Notes: generated by a model not told the origin, from the sequence alone. A stretch of 64,000 nucleotides of DNA from Endomychus coccineus (GCA_958510875.1 OY294068.1:32530297-32594296); one strand, 5' to 3'; shown: positions 1 through 10,295, counted from the stretch's first letter. Made by a program: numbers and translations.

Positions 1-121
1 TTTTTTATGAAAGATATAAATTAGTATTTTTTAATGGAAAAAAGAAGGGAACGGGCGTGTTAAAAAAGGGCCCCCAAATTGATGGTTGCCTAGGGCCCCG
101 TTGAGGGTTAATCCGGCCCTG
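1..121. mobile_element. Right end of a hAT-type element (cut by window start)
   Basis: The stretch ends in TTAATCCGGCCCTG (to base 121), the inverted form of a CAGGGCCGGATTAA terminus. The same terminus family bounds the complete 553-bp element at 21755-22307, which has a perfect 8-bp target duplication. GC-rich 'agggccccgt' sequence before the end resembles the 'ggggcctcc' just inside the other copy. The left end and any transposase lie outside the window. The first 8 flanking bases (CATTCATG, 122-129) would be one copy of the target duplication. Confidence 0.6.
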
Positions 122-282
122 CATTCATGAAAGAATTATCAGAATACTGAAAAGAGAAGATAATAATATGGCTATACCACTTGAACTAGATGAGAAATAC
201 ATGCTTGAAGCACTGACTTACTACTACAAAGATCTATCAGAAAAATTTTTAAATATTTTATCAAAAACAAAAAACAAAGATA
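122..282 (+). other. Unassigned coding-like stretch between two elements
   Basis: A frame open across this interval starts with ATG at 168 (MAIPLELDEKYMLEAL...) and reads about 38 lysine- and leucine-rich residues before running into PLE-A 3' sequence near 283. I do not recognise it. It could be a scrap of host exon or an older element interrupted by the PLE; it could also be chance. The continuation of this frame to base 593 lies antisense in PLE sequence and is not meaningful. Confidence 0.2.
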
Positions 283-367
283 TCTTGGATAGTAGATTTC
301 TCCGGACAGCTAATCTTGAAAAATCTTGTCTTCCGGATGGATTCCGCGTCACAATAGCTCGACTTGA

Positions 368-410
368 TGCCGACGTTTCGCCAACCATTACAGGTGACAT
401 CTTCAGGGCA
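368..410 (-). ncRNA. Hammerhead-ribozyme-like motif in PLE-A 3' UTR
   Basis: On the minus strand: TGCC, then CTGAAGA (the CUGANGA box with A at the variable position 7), a stem-loop (ACC...GGT), GAAA, ACGT (possible two-pair stem III), C and GGCA. TGCC/GGCA gives stem I, and the cleavage triplet would be GUC. As in the other PLEs here, extra bases (UG) separate the CUGANGA box from stem II, which is non-canonical. Hammerhead motifs are known from Penelope-like elements; activity here is an inference. Confidence 0.6.
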
Positions 411-491
411 GGCTTGAAGCTTGAACTGAAACTGGTTCTACTGGTTTCTGTAGCCGTATTTATTGTAGGAAAATCCTTCACGCTACATAGT

Positions 492-2555
492 TCACTGCCT
501 TTGTTCCGGCACCTGACCCTGCCGTTGTGCGATCATGTGCGAAGTGGAATTTTCGAGGATGGGTTTCCAAATGTTGGGAAGGTAATATCCTGAGTCACGG
601 TTCAGATTATTCGGATGTTTTAGGATTTCTATAGCTTCAAGGATTTTTCGCTGATAGAAGTTTGGGGCTCGGACTAGGATTTTAGTATCTTCAAAAAAGA
701 TTTGATGATTTGTGTTAAACTTGTGTTCTGCAAGTGCAGATCTACTGGTGTCACGAAGTCTTGTACAGCGCTCATGTTCTTTCACACGAGTAGCTACTGT
801 ACGACCTGTTTCACCAATGTAGACTTTACCGCAAGAACAGGGAATACTATAAACACCTTCTAAGTGGAGAGGAGGAAGAAGTGTGGAAAAACGGGTAGAA
901 ATATTATGTTTTTTGAGGATTTTGGAAATTCGATCTGTTATATTTTGAATATATGGAAGATAGGCCGTGGATAAAGCAGGTGGGAGGGTTTCTGGCTCAG
1001 GTCGATTTTGAATTTTAGGTGAAGTGTATTTCTTTATGGCTTTTTGAATGTTGTAATGGGAAAAATTGTTTGATAATAAGGCACATGATAGATGTTTTAA
1101 TTCTGATTTTAAGGATTGAGGCTGAGATAGGTTGACAGCTCTGTGGACCAGGGAGTTTATGACAGATTGCTTTTGGGCAGGGTGGTGGTGGGAAAGACCA
1201 TTGAGGTATCTATCGGTATGGGTGGGTTTCCGATACACAGAATGTCCTAAAGTACCGTCAGTCTGTCGACTAACCAATACATCCAGGAACGGGAGTGAAC
1301 CTTGCGATTCGACTTCCATGGTGAAACGGATATTGGGATGTAATGAATTTAAACGATTGAGGAAGGGAACAAGCTTTTCTCTACCATGTTGCCAAATAAC
1401 GAAAGTATCGTCGACATATCTGAACCAACATTTCGGCTTGAGAACAGATGAGTCAATGGCATCTTGTTCAAAAGCTTCCATGAAGATATTAGCTATGATC
1501 GGGGAAAGTGGGGAACCCATGGCAGCTCCCGAGGACTGCTCGTAGAACTTGCCATCGTATAGAAAATATGTGGAGGATAGACAAAAATCAATTAACGGTA
1601 GCAAGTCCGTTGAAATGTTTTTGGCAGGTAACAATTGAGAAATTATGGAAAGGGTGTCTGGAATGGGAACATTGGTAAACACTGATTCGACGTCGAAGCT
1701 GACGAGCAAATCGCATGGGTCAACTTTCAACGTTTGAAGTTTTTCAACGAAATGAAAGGAATTTAGGATAAAACTATTGGATTCACCTACAAGGGGTTTG
1801 AGAATAGATGACAGGTATCGAGAGAGTTTATAAGTAGGAGATCCGATAGTGCTGACAATTGGTCTTAGGGGAACTGAGGGCTTATGAATTTTAGGCAAAC
1901 CATATAAACGGGGACATTTTGAACAATGGGGGATAAGAAATTTCTTATCTGAATCAGGAAGGGAAGAATGACGAATAATTTGTGAAATTGAACGTTCTAT
2001 AGAGGAGGTGGGATCTTTTGGTAGAAGCTTATAGGAATTAGTTTGCAGATGTTGCAGGATTTTGTTATCATAATCTGAACGATTCATGACAACAGTGGAG
2101 TTTCCTTTATCAGCCCTCAAAATAGCCAAATCAGGATTTAATTTGAGTGAATTGAGAGCTTGAAATAAAGGTTTAGGGCAATTTGATTTAGGAATCTTGG
2201 AATGACGAAGAATTTTAGCAGTTTCGAAACGAATTTCATCTGCTGCGAGATGGGGAACTTTATGTAGGGATGCTTCTACAGCAGAAATAATGGATGTCGT
2301 AGGAATATTTTTGGGGGAGAAGACAAAATTAGGACCTTTAGATAGAACCGATTGTTCAGCTTCAGTAAGGGTATGTGAAGATAAATTAACCACAGTATTC
2401 ACAAGAGGGGTTGGTCTTGAAGGTTGGTGCTGAGGGCGTTGGGAGGCGAGGAGTTTATTGAATTTTTGAATATTACGTTTGGAATTGAGGGTACGAATTT
2501 GATCGGCTTGATCATAGGTAATTCGGTCTCTCTTATCTCTTCTGAGGAACCGCTA
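492..2555 (-). CDS. Penelope-like reverse transcriptase / GIY-YIG endonuclease (5'-partial)
   Basis: PLE polyprotein: reverse transcriptase plus a GIY-YIG nicking endonuclease that together copy and integrate the element. Counting from the GTG codon at 2402, RT motifs are at about residues 169-183 (LYGLPKIHKP, LRPIVS), 236-248 (FDVESVFTNVPIP), 292-300 (GAAMGSPLS) and the catalytic RYVDD at 328-332. The GIY-YIG domain starts at about 516 (GVYSIPCSCGKVYIG), with the conserved Arg/His region VKEHERC and the catalytic Glu in ILEAIEIL near 589. The frame stays open upstream of that GTG to about 2555 (…KFNKLLAS…) without a convincing Met, so the true N-terminus is missing. Compared with copy 2, about 14 residues are missing in frame between RT and endonuclease. 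No stop or frameshift was seen. Confidence 0.9.
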
Positions 2556-2556
2556 T

Positions 2557-3161
2557 TGCAGTTTGTTTAATATGATATCTCACAATAATTATTCTAAAAT
2601 AGTTCTAACAAGTTCCAAGTTCAGTATCGCCTTCATTCACGATGCTTTATTTGCCACTTACATCAAAGATAAATTTCAAAAGTATTTCACAGGAATGTAA
2701 CTCCTCTCTAAGACAACGATAAACTATAATTCAACACGAACGTTCCCTGTCTGGACTTCCTTCGACGCATGCCATTAGATTCATCTATCTTGCGATATAT
2801 CTTGTACGACAGGAATACACGTAGGCGTTCTTTGATTTATTATGCTATAGAACTCTCTTCAGCTGAAATCGAATTCCGGGTGGAAAACAATCCGATTTGC
2901 CACCACCAGAATTAATACAAGAAGAAGACGAAAGTTCGACATGAATGAGGAGGAGATGTGGTCGTAAGATGATGGCGCTACATGAAATATCGCACGTGAA
3001 ACTATTGATTTATTGACGAGAAACGTTCGGCGATCAAATTATTCCGCAATTGTTCAAGTTGTCAGAACTGAACGCGCTTAAACAATATATTTAGCTTTAT
3101 TAAACTACATAAATTAATAAGTAAAAATTATAAACACAACTATAACGCTATTTGGTCTCCT
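2557..3161 (-). other. No gene; possibly an LTR or flank of the adjacent gypsy fragment
   Basis: No coding frame is recognisable. The interval lies downstream of the gypsy pol remnant (minus strand), where a 3' LTR would be expected. It contains a minus-strand AATAAAG at about 3094-3100 and a purine-rich run (GGTAGAGGAGA) close to the end of the pol frame that could be a polypurine tract. No second LTR copy is in the window, so this cannot be confirmed. Confidence 0.25.
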
Positions 3162-4290
3162 CTACCATACTGCTTCTTCTAGAGAACCATAGAACATAGT
3201 AATCGCGGAAACCACTGAGTTAACATTACTTAACATTCGGCCATCCTTAAGTTTTCGTCGTTTTCGAAATCTTGTTACAATGAGATTTGGGTTTCCAATC
3301 AAACTGATGGGTTCTTCTAATGTTTTTGTGGTTAACGCCGAAGTCGTATTTCTTACAGCTTTCATGAATGTAAGCTTCGTAAATCCGTCTACCGATATCA
3401 ATAAGTAAGAGTAACCCGAGGTGCTCTTTGTAAAGGGTCCGAGATGATCCATATGGACAGCATGGAATGGAATGCCTATTTTGTCAATGTTGTTTAGTTT
3501 ACCTGGGTGCTTTCCCCCTGGAACTTTGTGGTATAGACATTCTAGGCAGAATCCAATATATCCTTTCACGTAGTTCTTCATCCTTGGCCACCAATAAATC
3601 TCTTTGATTTTACATAATGTTTTCTCTAGGGCTGGATGAACTAGTCCATCATGGCATTTTTGAACAATTTTCCACCTTACTTTTTTAGGAACGACCCATA
3701 ATTTTGTATTCCCATTTGTCTTGTATAGTCTGCCATCAACCATTGTATACTCTTCAAGTATCCCCTTCTCTTCTTTGGTACTATGTTTCTTTTTTGTCAT
3801 AGTATCGACAATTTCTACCAACTGCTTATCTTGTTTTTGCGCTAGTGTTAGCCAATCATCTTCTTCGAGAGTATTCACCATTACCATTAGTCCATCAGAA
3901 GCGTTGGTATTTTCTGCCTCATCTGTAGGATGTCTCGAGAGTGCATCAACATGGGTCATGTTAGTACCACTGTGTTCTTGTGCCTTCAACCAATACGGGG
4001 TTGTTTCTTTGCAAAAGCTGCTCTCAGCGAATAACAATCGGTAACTACAACAAAATTCAACCCTATCAAGTAGACACGTAATCTGTCTCAACGTTTCCAA
4101 TTCACTTGAACGGTACTTCTCTTCATCTTGCGTTGTTTAACGACTTATGTATGTAACGGGATGTAGTCGGCCATCTGCAAGACACCTCTGCATAAGGATA
4201 CCACCTAGTCCCAATTTACTAGCGTCTACGTGTAGTTCGGTATATAAACTAGGGTCAAGAACATTTTCTCCACACAGCTCTGATTTTAAC
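3162..4290 (-). pseudogene. Ty3/gypsy-type pol fragment (RNase H to integrase), broken
   Basis: Reading from 4290 down: RNase H pieces (LHVDASKLGLGGILMQR, HPVTYISR, EEKYRSSELETL), a disrupted segment, then THVDALSRHP, the usual RNase H-integrase linker. The integrase zinc finger follows (CHDGLVHPALEKTL with an H…H…C…C pattern ending CLECLYHK). Next comes the start of the catalytic core (VHMDHLGPF…GYSYLLISVDGFTK), whose first Asp is present. After NPNLIVT the core should continue to its second Asp but the sequence changes to an unrelated basic tail, so the rest of the core is deleted or frameshifted. An in-frame stop interrupts the RNase H part. No gag, protease, RT or paired LTRs are present: a dead fragment. 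Confidence 0.85.
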
Positions 4291-4317
4291 TTTTCCACTG
4301 TATTCGCGTTGAACTAA

Positions 4318-4352
4318 TAGTCCAGGCAACGAACCGGAAAATAAAAAAAAAC
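4318..4352 (+). repeat. Solo terminus of foldback family B
   Basis: TAGTCCAGGCAACGAACCGG followed by an A-rich run matches the terminus of the foldback elements at 14552-15595 and 53997-55047, and matches almost exactly the extra terminus at 53958-53993. It abuts the end of the gypsy fragment. Confidence 0.6.
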
Positions 4353-4656
4353 ATATGTTAAGCTAGAATTCCAAAATTTTCGTTGCATTCTGTTCCTAAT
4401 ACCCCATAGATCATTCATGAATATCAAGACCGCGGGGGTCGACCTTTCTACCCTCCCAAAGCGGGGTTTTAATCCCTCAGAGGAGCATTCTTATGAAAAC
4501 AATCCAAAAGTTGAGAAAATGAATGAATTAAGAGTCGAAGATGACCCCCGGTATGTTTTTTGGGTCGCTGATCACGATTCCGCAATTAGTTTTCTCGGAA
4601 AACTCCCTCCAGATGGGAAATTTGGAAAATTTATATATAATATATGATTTATAAAT
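4353..4656 (+). repeat. Foldback-like remnant with one GGGTCGCTGA module
   Basis: The stretch lies between the solo terminus and the PLE-B insertion. At about 4554-4640 it carries TTTTTTGGGTCGCTGATCAC followed by 'gattccgca' and 'ctcc(c)tccagatgg'. This is nearly the same as 12396-12480, in the same orientation on the far side of the PLE-B/FB-C block. The 76-codon frame at 4417-4647 reads through the module and shows no family resemblance, so I do not call a gene. Confidence 0.5.
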
Positions 4657-4740
4657 AAAGATTCTTGACCCACGTATGAATTAATACACAATTCTCGGGA
4701 AATAGGTCACATTGACACATATATTTTTATTTTTACCCTC

Positions 4741-4782
4741 GTCTTTACGTACGTTTCGGTCTCACGACCATCATCAGAAGAC
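4741..4782 (-). ncRNA. Hammerhead-ribozyme-like motif, PLE-B left copy
   Basis: Exact inverse of 10185-10226: stem I GTCTT/AAGAC, CTGATGA, stem II GGTC-GTGA-GACC, GAAA, an ACGT/ACGT stem III without a loop and a GUA cleavage triplet. One U sits between the CUGAUGA box and stem II. Confidence 0.65.
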
Positions 4783-5183
4783 TTATTAATACAATAACCT
4801 GATTACTTAGAAATACTGTAATAACACAAAGCGTCCTTATCGCACAAATTTCGTTTAAATGCCAACGTCGCGAAACGAACGGAGACATGAAATCGGAACT
4901 ATAACACAGCAATGTTGCAGCGTAAAAATTAAAAATCCACTATTAAGTAGAATCATCAATAAATACGAACACAATTCATAAATGTCTGCGAGAGACTAAC
5001 AGACAAAGAGTTCTATCTTCTTTGCTAACAGACGAGACCATCTCAAGTGTTCATTTAAGCGCCAGATGTCATAATTTATTAGGTGATAAAAGAAGGTCTC
5101 TGGCCTGTGAGAAATACTTTAGCCAATTCTACCTAAAGTAAACTTTTACATTATAAGGACGTAAGTAGGAATTTGCAAGAATA

Positions 5184-7411
5184 TTAATTAATTAAATTAG
5201 TATAAATATGACTTAGTGTTTGAACGTCACTCCTATGATTAACAGACTTGGAGTCACGTTTTATATGAATCATCTCCAGAATAGATCTTTTATAATAATT
5301 GGTTTCCTTAGTTAAAATATTAACATTCTTGTAATCAAATTGATGGTTATAATCAAAGCAATGTTTAGCAAGCGCGGTGGAATTTTCTAAGTTTTTGTTT
5401 CTTGTGCTATACTTATGGCCATACATTCTTTTTTGTAAATATTGTTTAGAGATACCAGTATAGGTCCCATCACAATCTAAACAATTTAATTTGTATACTG
5501 TGTGGGTTTGTTTATCTTTAGGAATTACAGGTTTTAGATTTGAGAAATATTTCCCAACACAGTTAGTAGGTTTATGCGCTACGTTTATATCATACTTTTT
5601 CAAACATTTCTTAATTTTCTCTGAGGTCTCCGGAATGTATGGTAAAGTTATATAATTGTCTGAATTACCTTTTACGTTATTTTTATATGACGCTCCATTA
5701 TAAATTTTGTTTATTCTCTCTTTAATAATAGGATTGAAAAAAGTTTTTGGGTAGCCATTCAATTCCAGTGTATTACGAACAATTTTTAGATTTTTGGGAC
5801 GGTCCTCTGGGTGGGACAATTTAACCGCGCGGTCTGTAAGACTGTTTATGACGCTTTTTTTATAACAAGTTGGTGCAACGGAATTGAAGTGAAGATAGCG
5901 TTGAGACCAAACTTCTTTAGTAAACCACGAAGTTTTTATTTCTCCATCTGCATCATGCCTAATGTTCATATCTAAGAAATTTATGTTTTTGTTAACTTCT
6001 ATTTCACAGGTAAATTGAAGTTTACAGTGGAAATTGTTAAATTTATTAATCACGTACTGAATTTTGTCATTGGGAACACACATAAGGCAATCATCTACAT
6101 ACCGTTTAAAAAATACGGGCCGAAAATCTAATGAACTTATAACAGATTCCTCCAGGCATTCCATAACGAGGTTAGCAATGGTAGCAGAAATAGGAGATCC
6201 CATTGCTGTGCCGAATATTTGTCCAAAATATTGTTCACCGTACTGAAAATAAGTGCATTCTAAACAAAACTTCACAGCATTTATAAATTCCGATTGATCT
6301 AGAGGTGTGTGGTTTTTAATCTCTGCCCAACGTTTTTTGATGCTATTCAATGCCAAATCGACTGGTATATTTGTAAATAAAGAAACAACGTCTAAGGAAA
6401 TTAGTTTATGGTTTACGGGTACGGATTGATTTTTTATAAATTCATTAAAATGCCATGAGTCTTTCACATAAAATTCATTATTTCCTATTATATTATTGAT
6501 CGATTTTGATAAAAATTTTGATAAATTGTAAGTAGGCGCTCCTATATTACTAATAATGGGTCTTAGAGGTATATCAATTTTATGTAGTTTTGGAAGCCCA
6601 TAGATATAAGGTGCTAGCCCATTATGGCAAATTAATTTATTTTTCAATTCAATAGGGATTATCTTATTTTTGTGCCAATTATTTATCAATTTATTCATGT
6701 TATTTTGTATTGATAAAGTAGGATCAGATTTTAATTTTTTATAAGTTGTTTCATCATTTAAAAGGTTTTCTATTTTCTTTTCATAGTCATTTCTATGCAT
6801 TATGACGGTTTTATTACATTTATCCGCGTTCAAAACTAAAATTTCAGGGTTAGCATTTAAGAACTCTTTTGTTATTTTTGTATGATAGTTAAGACGATTC
6901 TTTGCAGTACCTACTTCTGCTTTCTGTTTGTTCTTCTTGTTTGTCAAGATGTTACAAATTTTGTTTCTAATTTCATTCTTTTCTTCTAAATTTTTATTCC
7001 TGATTCCACATTCTAAATTTGCAATTATATTGTCGATAGGCAGTTTTTTGTTATCAGGCAATGCAAATTTCGGACCTAAGCTTAACGTATGCTGCACCTC
7101 ATCCGGAATTTTTGTTTCGGTTAGATTTTTCAACCATTGTTCATTGATATTTTGTTTTTCATAAGCTACGCCTTTCATTAGATTATTTATCTTTTTAGAT
7201 TGTAAGGCTTTTATTTTGTTGAAATTTTTTTCGAAATTATTTTGTTGATTTTGAAAAAATTGCGAGATAAAGTTGCTATCAAAGTTTAAATAACAGGATT
7301 GTTTAATGCGTTTAATTTTGTTTTCAACCTCTGTTACATTCGCGCATGCTTCTTTAATGCATAAATTTAAACAGCTTTTATGAAGCGAATTTAATAATTT
7401 TGTGTAAGCCT
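5184..7411 (-). CDS. Penelope-like RT / GIY-YIG endonuclease, PLE-B left copy
   Basis: Same protein as the right copy. The frame is open from the junction at 7411 to the stop at 5184; the first Met is at 7178 (MKGVAYEKQN), but homologous sequence continues upstream without a Met, so this copy has lost its N-terminal start. It carries GTAMGSPIS, RYVDDCLM (RT catalytic Asp pair) and a C-terminal GIY-YIG domain with VYKLNC…YTG and SILEMIHIK. One visible substitution against the right copy is FALP for FELP, near 7064. It reads outward to the left, with the hammerhead-like motif about 400 bp past its stop. Confidence 0.9.
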
Positions 7412-7428
7412 TCTTATACGGAAAATTA

Positions 7429-9783
7429 ATGAAGATATTAGCAAAAGAGAAGAATCGCAGAATATTTCTGGTAAGATGTAGGAGTTTGCAAGTTTTCCCA
7501 AATTTTATTATATCTAAATCAAAGGAGAATATGTTTAGCAGGTTGCAAAATAAGAAGGCTTACACAAAATTATTAAATTCGCTTCATAAAAGCTGTTTAA
7601 ATTTATGCATTAAAGAAGCATGCGCGAATGTAACAGAGGTTGAAAACAAAATTAAACGCATTAAACAATCCTGTTATTTAAACTTTGATAGCAACTTTAT
7701 CTCGCAATTTTTTCAAAATCAACAAAATAATTTCGAAAAAAATTTCAACAAAATAAAAGCCATACAATCTAAAAAGATAAATAATCTAATGAAAGGCGTA
7801 GCTTATGAAAAACAAAATATCAATGAACAATGGTTGAAAAATCTAACCGAAACAAAAATTCCGGATGAGGTGCAGCATACGTTAAGCTTAGGTCCGAAAT
7901 TTGAATTGCCTGATAACAAAAAACTGCCTATCGACAATATAATTGCAAATTTAGAATGTGGAATCAGGAATAAAAATTTAGAAGAAAAGAATGAAATTAG
8001 AAACAAAATTTGTAACATCTTGACAAACAAGAAGAACAAACAGAAAGCAGAAGTAGGTACTGCAAAGAATCGTCTTAACTATCATACAAAAATAACAAAA
8101 GAGTTCTTGAATGCTAACCCTGAAATTTTAGTTTTGAACGCGGATAAATGTAATAAAACCGTCATAATGCATAGAAATGACTATGAAAAGAAAATAGAAA
8201 ACCTTTTAAATGATGAAACAACTTATAAAAAATTAAAATCTGATCCTACTTTATCAATACAAAATAACATGAATAAATTGATAAATAATTGGCACAAAAA
8301 TAAGATAATCCCTATTGAATTGAAAAATAAATTAATTTGCCATAATGGGCTAGCACCTTATATCTATGGGCTTCCAAAACTACATAAAATTGATATACCT
8401 CTAAGACCCATTATTAGTAATATAGGAGCGCCTACTTACAATTTATCAAAATTTTTATCAAAATCGATCAATAATATAATAGGAAATAATGAATTTTATG
8501 TGAAAGACTCATGGCATTTTAATGAATTTATAAAAAATCAATCCGTACCCGTAAACCATAAACTAATTTCCTTAGACGTTGTTTCTTTATTTACAAATAT
8601 ACCAGTCGATTTGGCATTGAATAGCATCAAAAAACGTTGGGCAGAGATTAAAAACCACACACCTCTAGATCAATCGGAATTTATAAATGCTGTGAAGTTT
8701 TGTTTAGAATGCACTTATTTTCAGTACGGTGAACAATATTTTGGACAAATATTCGGCACAGCAATGGGATCTCCTATTTCTGCTACCATTGCTAACCTCG
8801 TTATGGAATGCCTGGAGGAATCTGTTATAAGTTCATTAGATTTTCGGCCCGTATTTTTTAAACGGTATGTAGATGATTGCCTTATGTGTGTTCCCAATGA
8901 CAAAATTCAGTACGTGATTAATAAATTTAACAATTTCCACTGTAAACTTCAATTTACCTGTGAAATAGAAGTTAACAAAAACATAAATTTCTTAGATATG
9001 AACATTAGGCATGATGCAGATGGAGAAATAAAAACTTCGTGGTTTACTAAAGAAGTTTGGTCTCAACGCTATCTTCACTTCAATTCCGTTGCACCAACTT
9101 GTTATAAAAAAAGCGTCATAAACAGTCTTACAGACCGCGCGGTTAAATTGTCCCACCCAGAGGACCGTCCCAAAAATCTAAAAATTGTTCGTAATACACT
9201 GGAATTGAATGGCTACCCAAAAACTTTTTTCAATCCTATTATTAAAGAGAGAATAAACAAAATTTATAATGGAGCGTCATATAAAAATAACGTAAAAGGT
9301 AATTCAGACAATTATATAACTTTACCATACATTCCGGAGACCTCAGAGAAAATTAAGAAATGTTTGAAAAAGTATGATATAAACGTAGCGCATAAACCTA
9401 CTAACTGTGTTGGGAAATATTTCTCAAATCTAAAACCTGTAATTCCTAAAGATAAACAAACCCACACAGTATACAAATTAAATTGTTTAGATTGTGATGG
9501 GACCTATACTGGTATCTCTAAACAATATTTACAAAAAAGAATGTATGGCCATAAGTATAGCACAAGAAACAAAAACTTAGAAAATTCCACCGCGCTTGCT
9601 AAACATTGCTTTGATTATAACCATCAATTTGATTACAAGAATGTTAATATTTTAACTAAGGAAACCAATTATTATAAAAGATCTATTCTGGAGATGATTC
9701 ATATAAAACGTGACTCCAAGTCTGTTAATCATAGGAGTGACGTTCAAACACTAAGTCATATTTATACTAATTTAATTAATTAA
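7429..9783 (+). CDS. Penelope-like RT / GIY-YIG endonuclease, PLE-B right copy (784 aa, intact)
   Basis: Uninterrupted 784-residue frame. RT motifs: IYGLPKLHK (about 312-320), LRPIIS, LDVVSLFTNIPV (about 382-393), GTAMGSPIS (443-451), RYVDD (479-483). GIY-YIG domain: HTVYKLNC (679-686), a CxxC pair before it (CLDC), YTG (693-695) in place of YIG, basic LQKRMYGHK, HCFDYNH, and the catalytic Glu in SILEMIHIK at about 754. RT synthesises cDNA primed at the target while the endonuclease nicks DNA. ATG at 7429 is the first Met, but the frame is also open upstream into the inverted left arm, so the natural start is uncertain. Length is in the range usual for PLE ORFs. Confidence 0.92.
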   Translation: MKILAKEKNRRIFLVRCRSLQVFPNFIISKSKENMFSRLQNKKAYTKLLNSLHKSCLNLCIKEACANVTEVENKIKRIKQSCYLNFDSNFISQFFQNQQNNFEKNFNKIKAIQSKKINNLMKGVAYEKQNINEQWLKNLTETKIPDEVQHTLSLGPKFELPDNKKLPIDNIIANLECGIRNKNLEEKNEIRNKICNILTNKKNKQKAEVGTAKNRLNYHTKITKEFLNANPEILVLNADKCNKTVIMHRNDYEKKIENLLNDETTYKKLKSDPTLSIQNNMNKLINNWHKNKIIPIELKNKLICHNGLAPYIYGLPKLHKIDIPLRPIISNIGAPTYNLSKFLSKSINNIIGNNEFYVKDSWHFNEFIKNQSVPVNHKLISLDVVSLFTNIPVDLALNSIKKRWAEIKNHTPLDQSEFINAVKFCLECTYFQYGEQYFGQIFGTAMGSPISATIANLVMECLEESVISSLDFRPVFFKRYVDDCLMCVPNDKIQYVINKFNNFHCKLQFTCEIEVNKNINFLDMNIRHDADGEIKTSWFTKEVWSQRYLHFNSVAPTCYKKSVINSLTDRAVKLSHPEDRPKNLKIVRNTLELNGYPKTFFNPIIKERINKIYNGASYKNNVKGNSDNYITLPYIPETSEKIKKCLKKYDINVAHKPTNCVGKYFSNLKPVIPKDKQTHTVYKLNCLDCDGTYTGISKQYLQKRMYGHKYSTRNKNLENSTALAKHCFDYNHQFDYKNVNILTKETNYYKRSILEMIHIKRDSKSVNHRSDVQTLSHIYTNLIN

Positions 9784-10184
9784 TATTCTTGCAAATTCCT
9801 ACTTACGTCCTTATAATGTAAAAGTTTACTTTAGGTAGAATTGGCTAAAGTATTTCTCACAGGCCAGAGACCTTCTTTTATCACCTAATAAATTATGACA
9901 TCTGGCGCTTAAATGAACACTTGAGATGGTCTCGTCTGTTAGCAAAGAAGATAGAACTCTTTGTCTGTTAGTCTCTCGCAGACATTTATGAAATGTGTTC
10001 GTATTTATTGATGATTCTACTTAATAGTGGATTTTTAATTTTTACGCTGCAACATTGCTGTGTTATAGTTCCGATTTCATGTCTCCGTTCGTTTCGCGAC
10101 GTTGGCATTTAAACGAAATTTGTGCGATAAGGACGCTTTGTGTTATTACAGTATTTCTAAGTAATCAGGTTATTGTATTAATAA

Positions 10185-10226
10185 GTCTTCTGATGATGGT
10201 CGTGAGACCGAAACGTACGTAAAGAC
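10185..10226 (+). ncRNA. Hammerhead-ribozyme-like motif, PLE-B right copy
   Basis: GTCTT, CTGATGA (10190-10196), GGTC-GTGA-GACC, GAAA (10210-10213), CGTACGT, A, AAGAC. Stem I is GTCTT/AAGAC (5 pairs); stem II has 4 pairs with a GTGA tetraloop. Stem III would be ACGT/ACGT with no loop, which suggests it works, if at all, as a dimer. Cleavage would follow GUA. An extra U at 10197 before stem II departs from the textbook core. It lies about 60 bp from the element's 3' end. Confidence 0.65.
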
Positions 10227-10295
10227 GAGGGTAAAAATAAAAATATATGTGTCAATGTGACCTATTTCCCGAGAATTGTGTATTAATAATTTATA

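Larger units (their letters stand above)
283..2556 (-). mobile_element. Penelope-like element, family A, copy 1 (5'-truncated)
   Basis: This minus-strand PLE carries the RT/GIY-YIG frame (492-2555) and about 210 bp of 3' UTR. The 3' end is placed near 283 because the second copy at 25549-26222 shares sequence from the coding 3' end to about that point and then diverges. The 5' end is placed near 2556, where an in-frame TAG appears and similarity to the usual PLE N-terminus stops, so the copy is 5'-truncated. A hammerhead-like motif lies in the UTR. Confidence 0.85.
4657..10287. mobile_element. PLE-B: head-to-head inverted pair of a near-complete Penelope-like element
   Basis: Bases 4680-7411 (minus) and about 7554-10287 (plus) are inverted copies of the same 2.7-kb element; I noticed only about three differences by eye. 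The 3' ends face outward and the 5' ends meet. The right copy continues about 142 bp further 5' (7412-7553); the left copy has about 23 bp more at its 3' end. ATTTATAAA occurs at 4649-4657 and 10289-10297 and may be the target duplication. The RT/endonuclease frame is open in both arms. Near identity of the arms implies a recent insertion. Confidence 0.9.

Noticed and set aside
1132..1545. 137-codon plus-strand ORF
   Set aside because: Antisense to the PLE-A reverse transcriptase; no independent evidence.
6064..8903. Opposite-strand ORFs inside the PLE-B genes (6064-6246, 6928-7164, 7803-8039, 8721-8903)
   Set aside because: Antisense shadows of the RT frame, duplicated because the arms are inverted copies.
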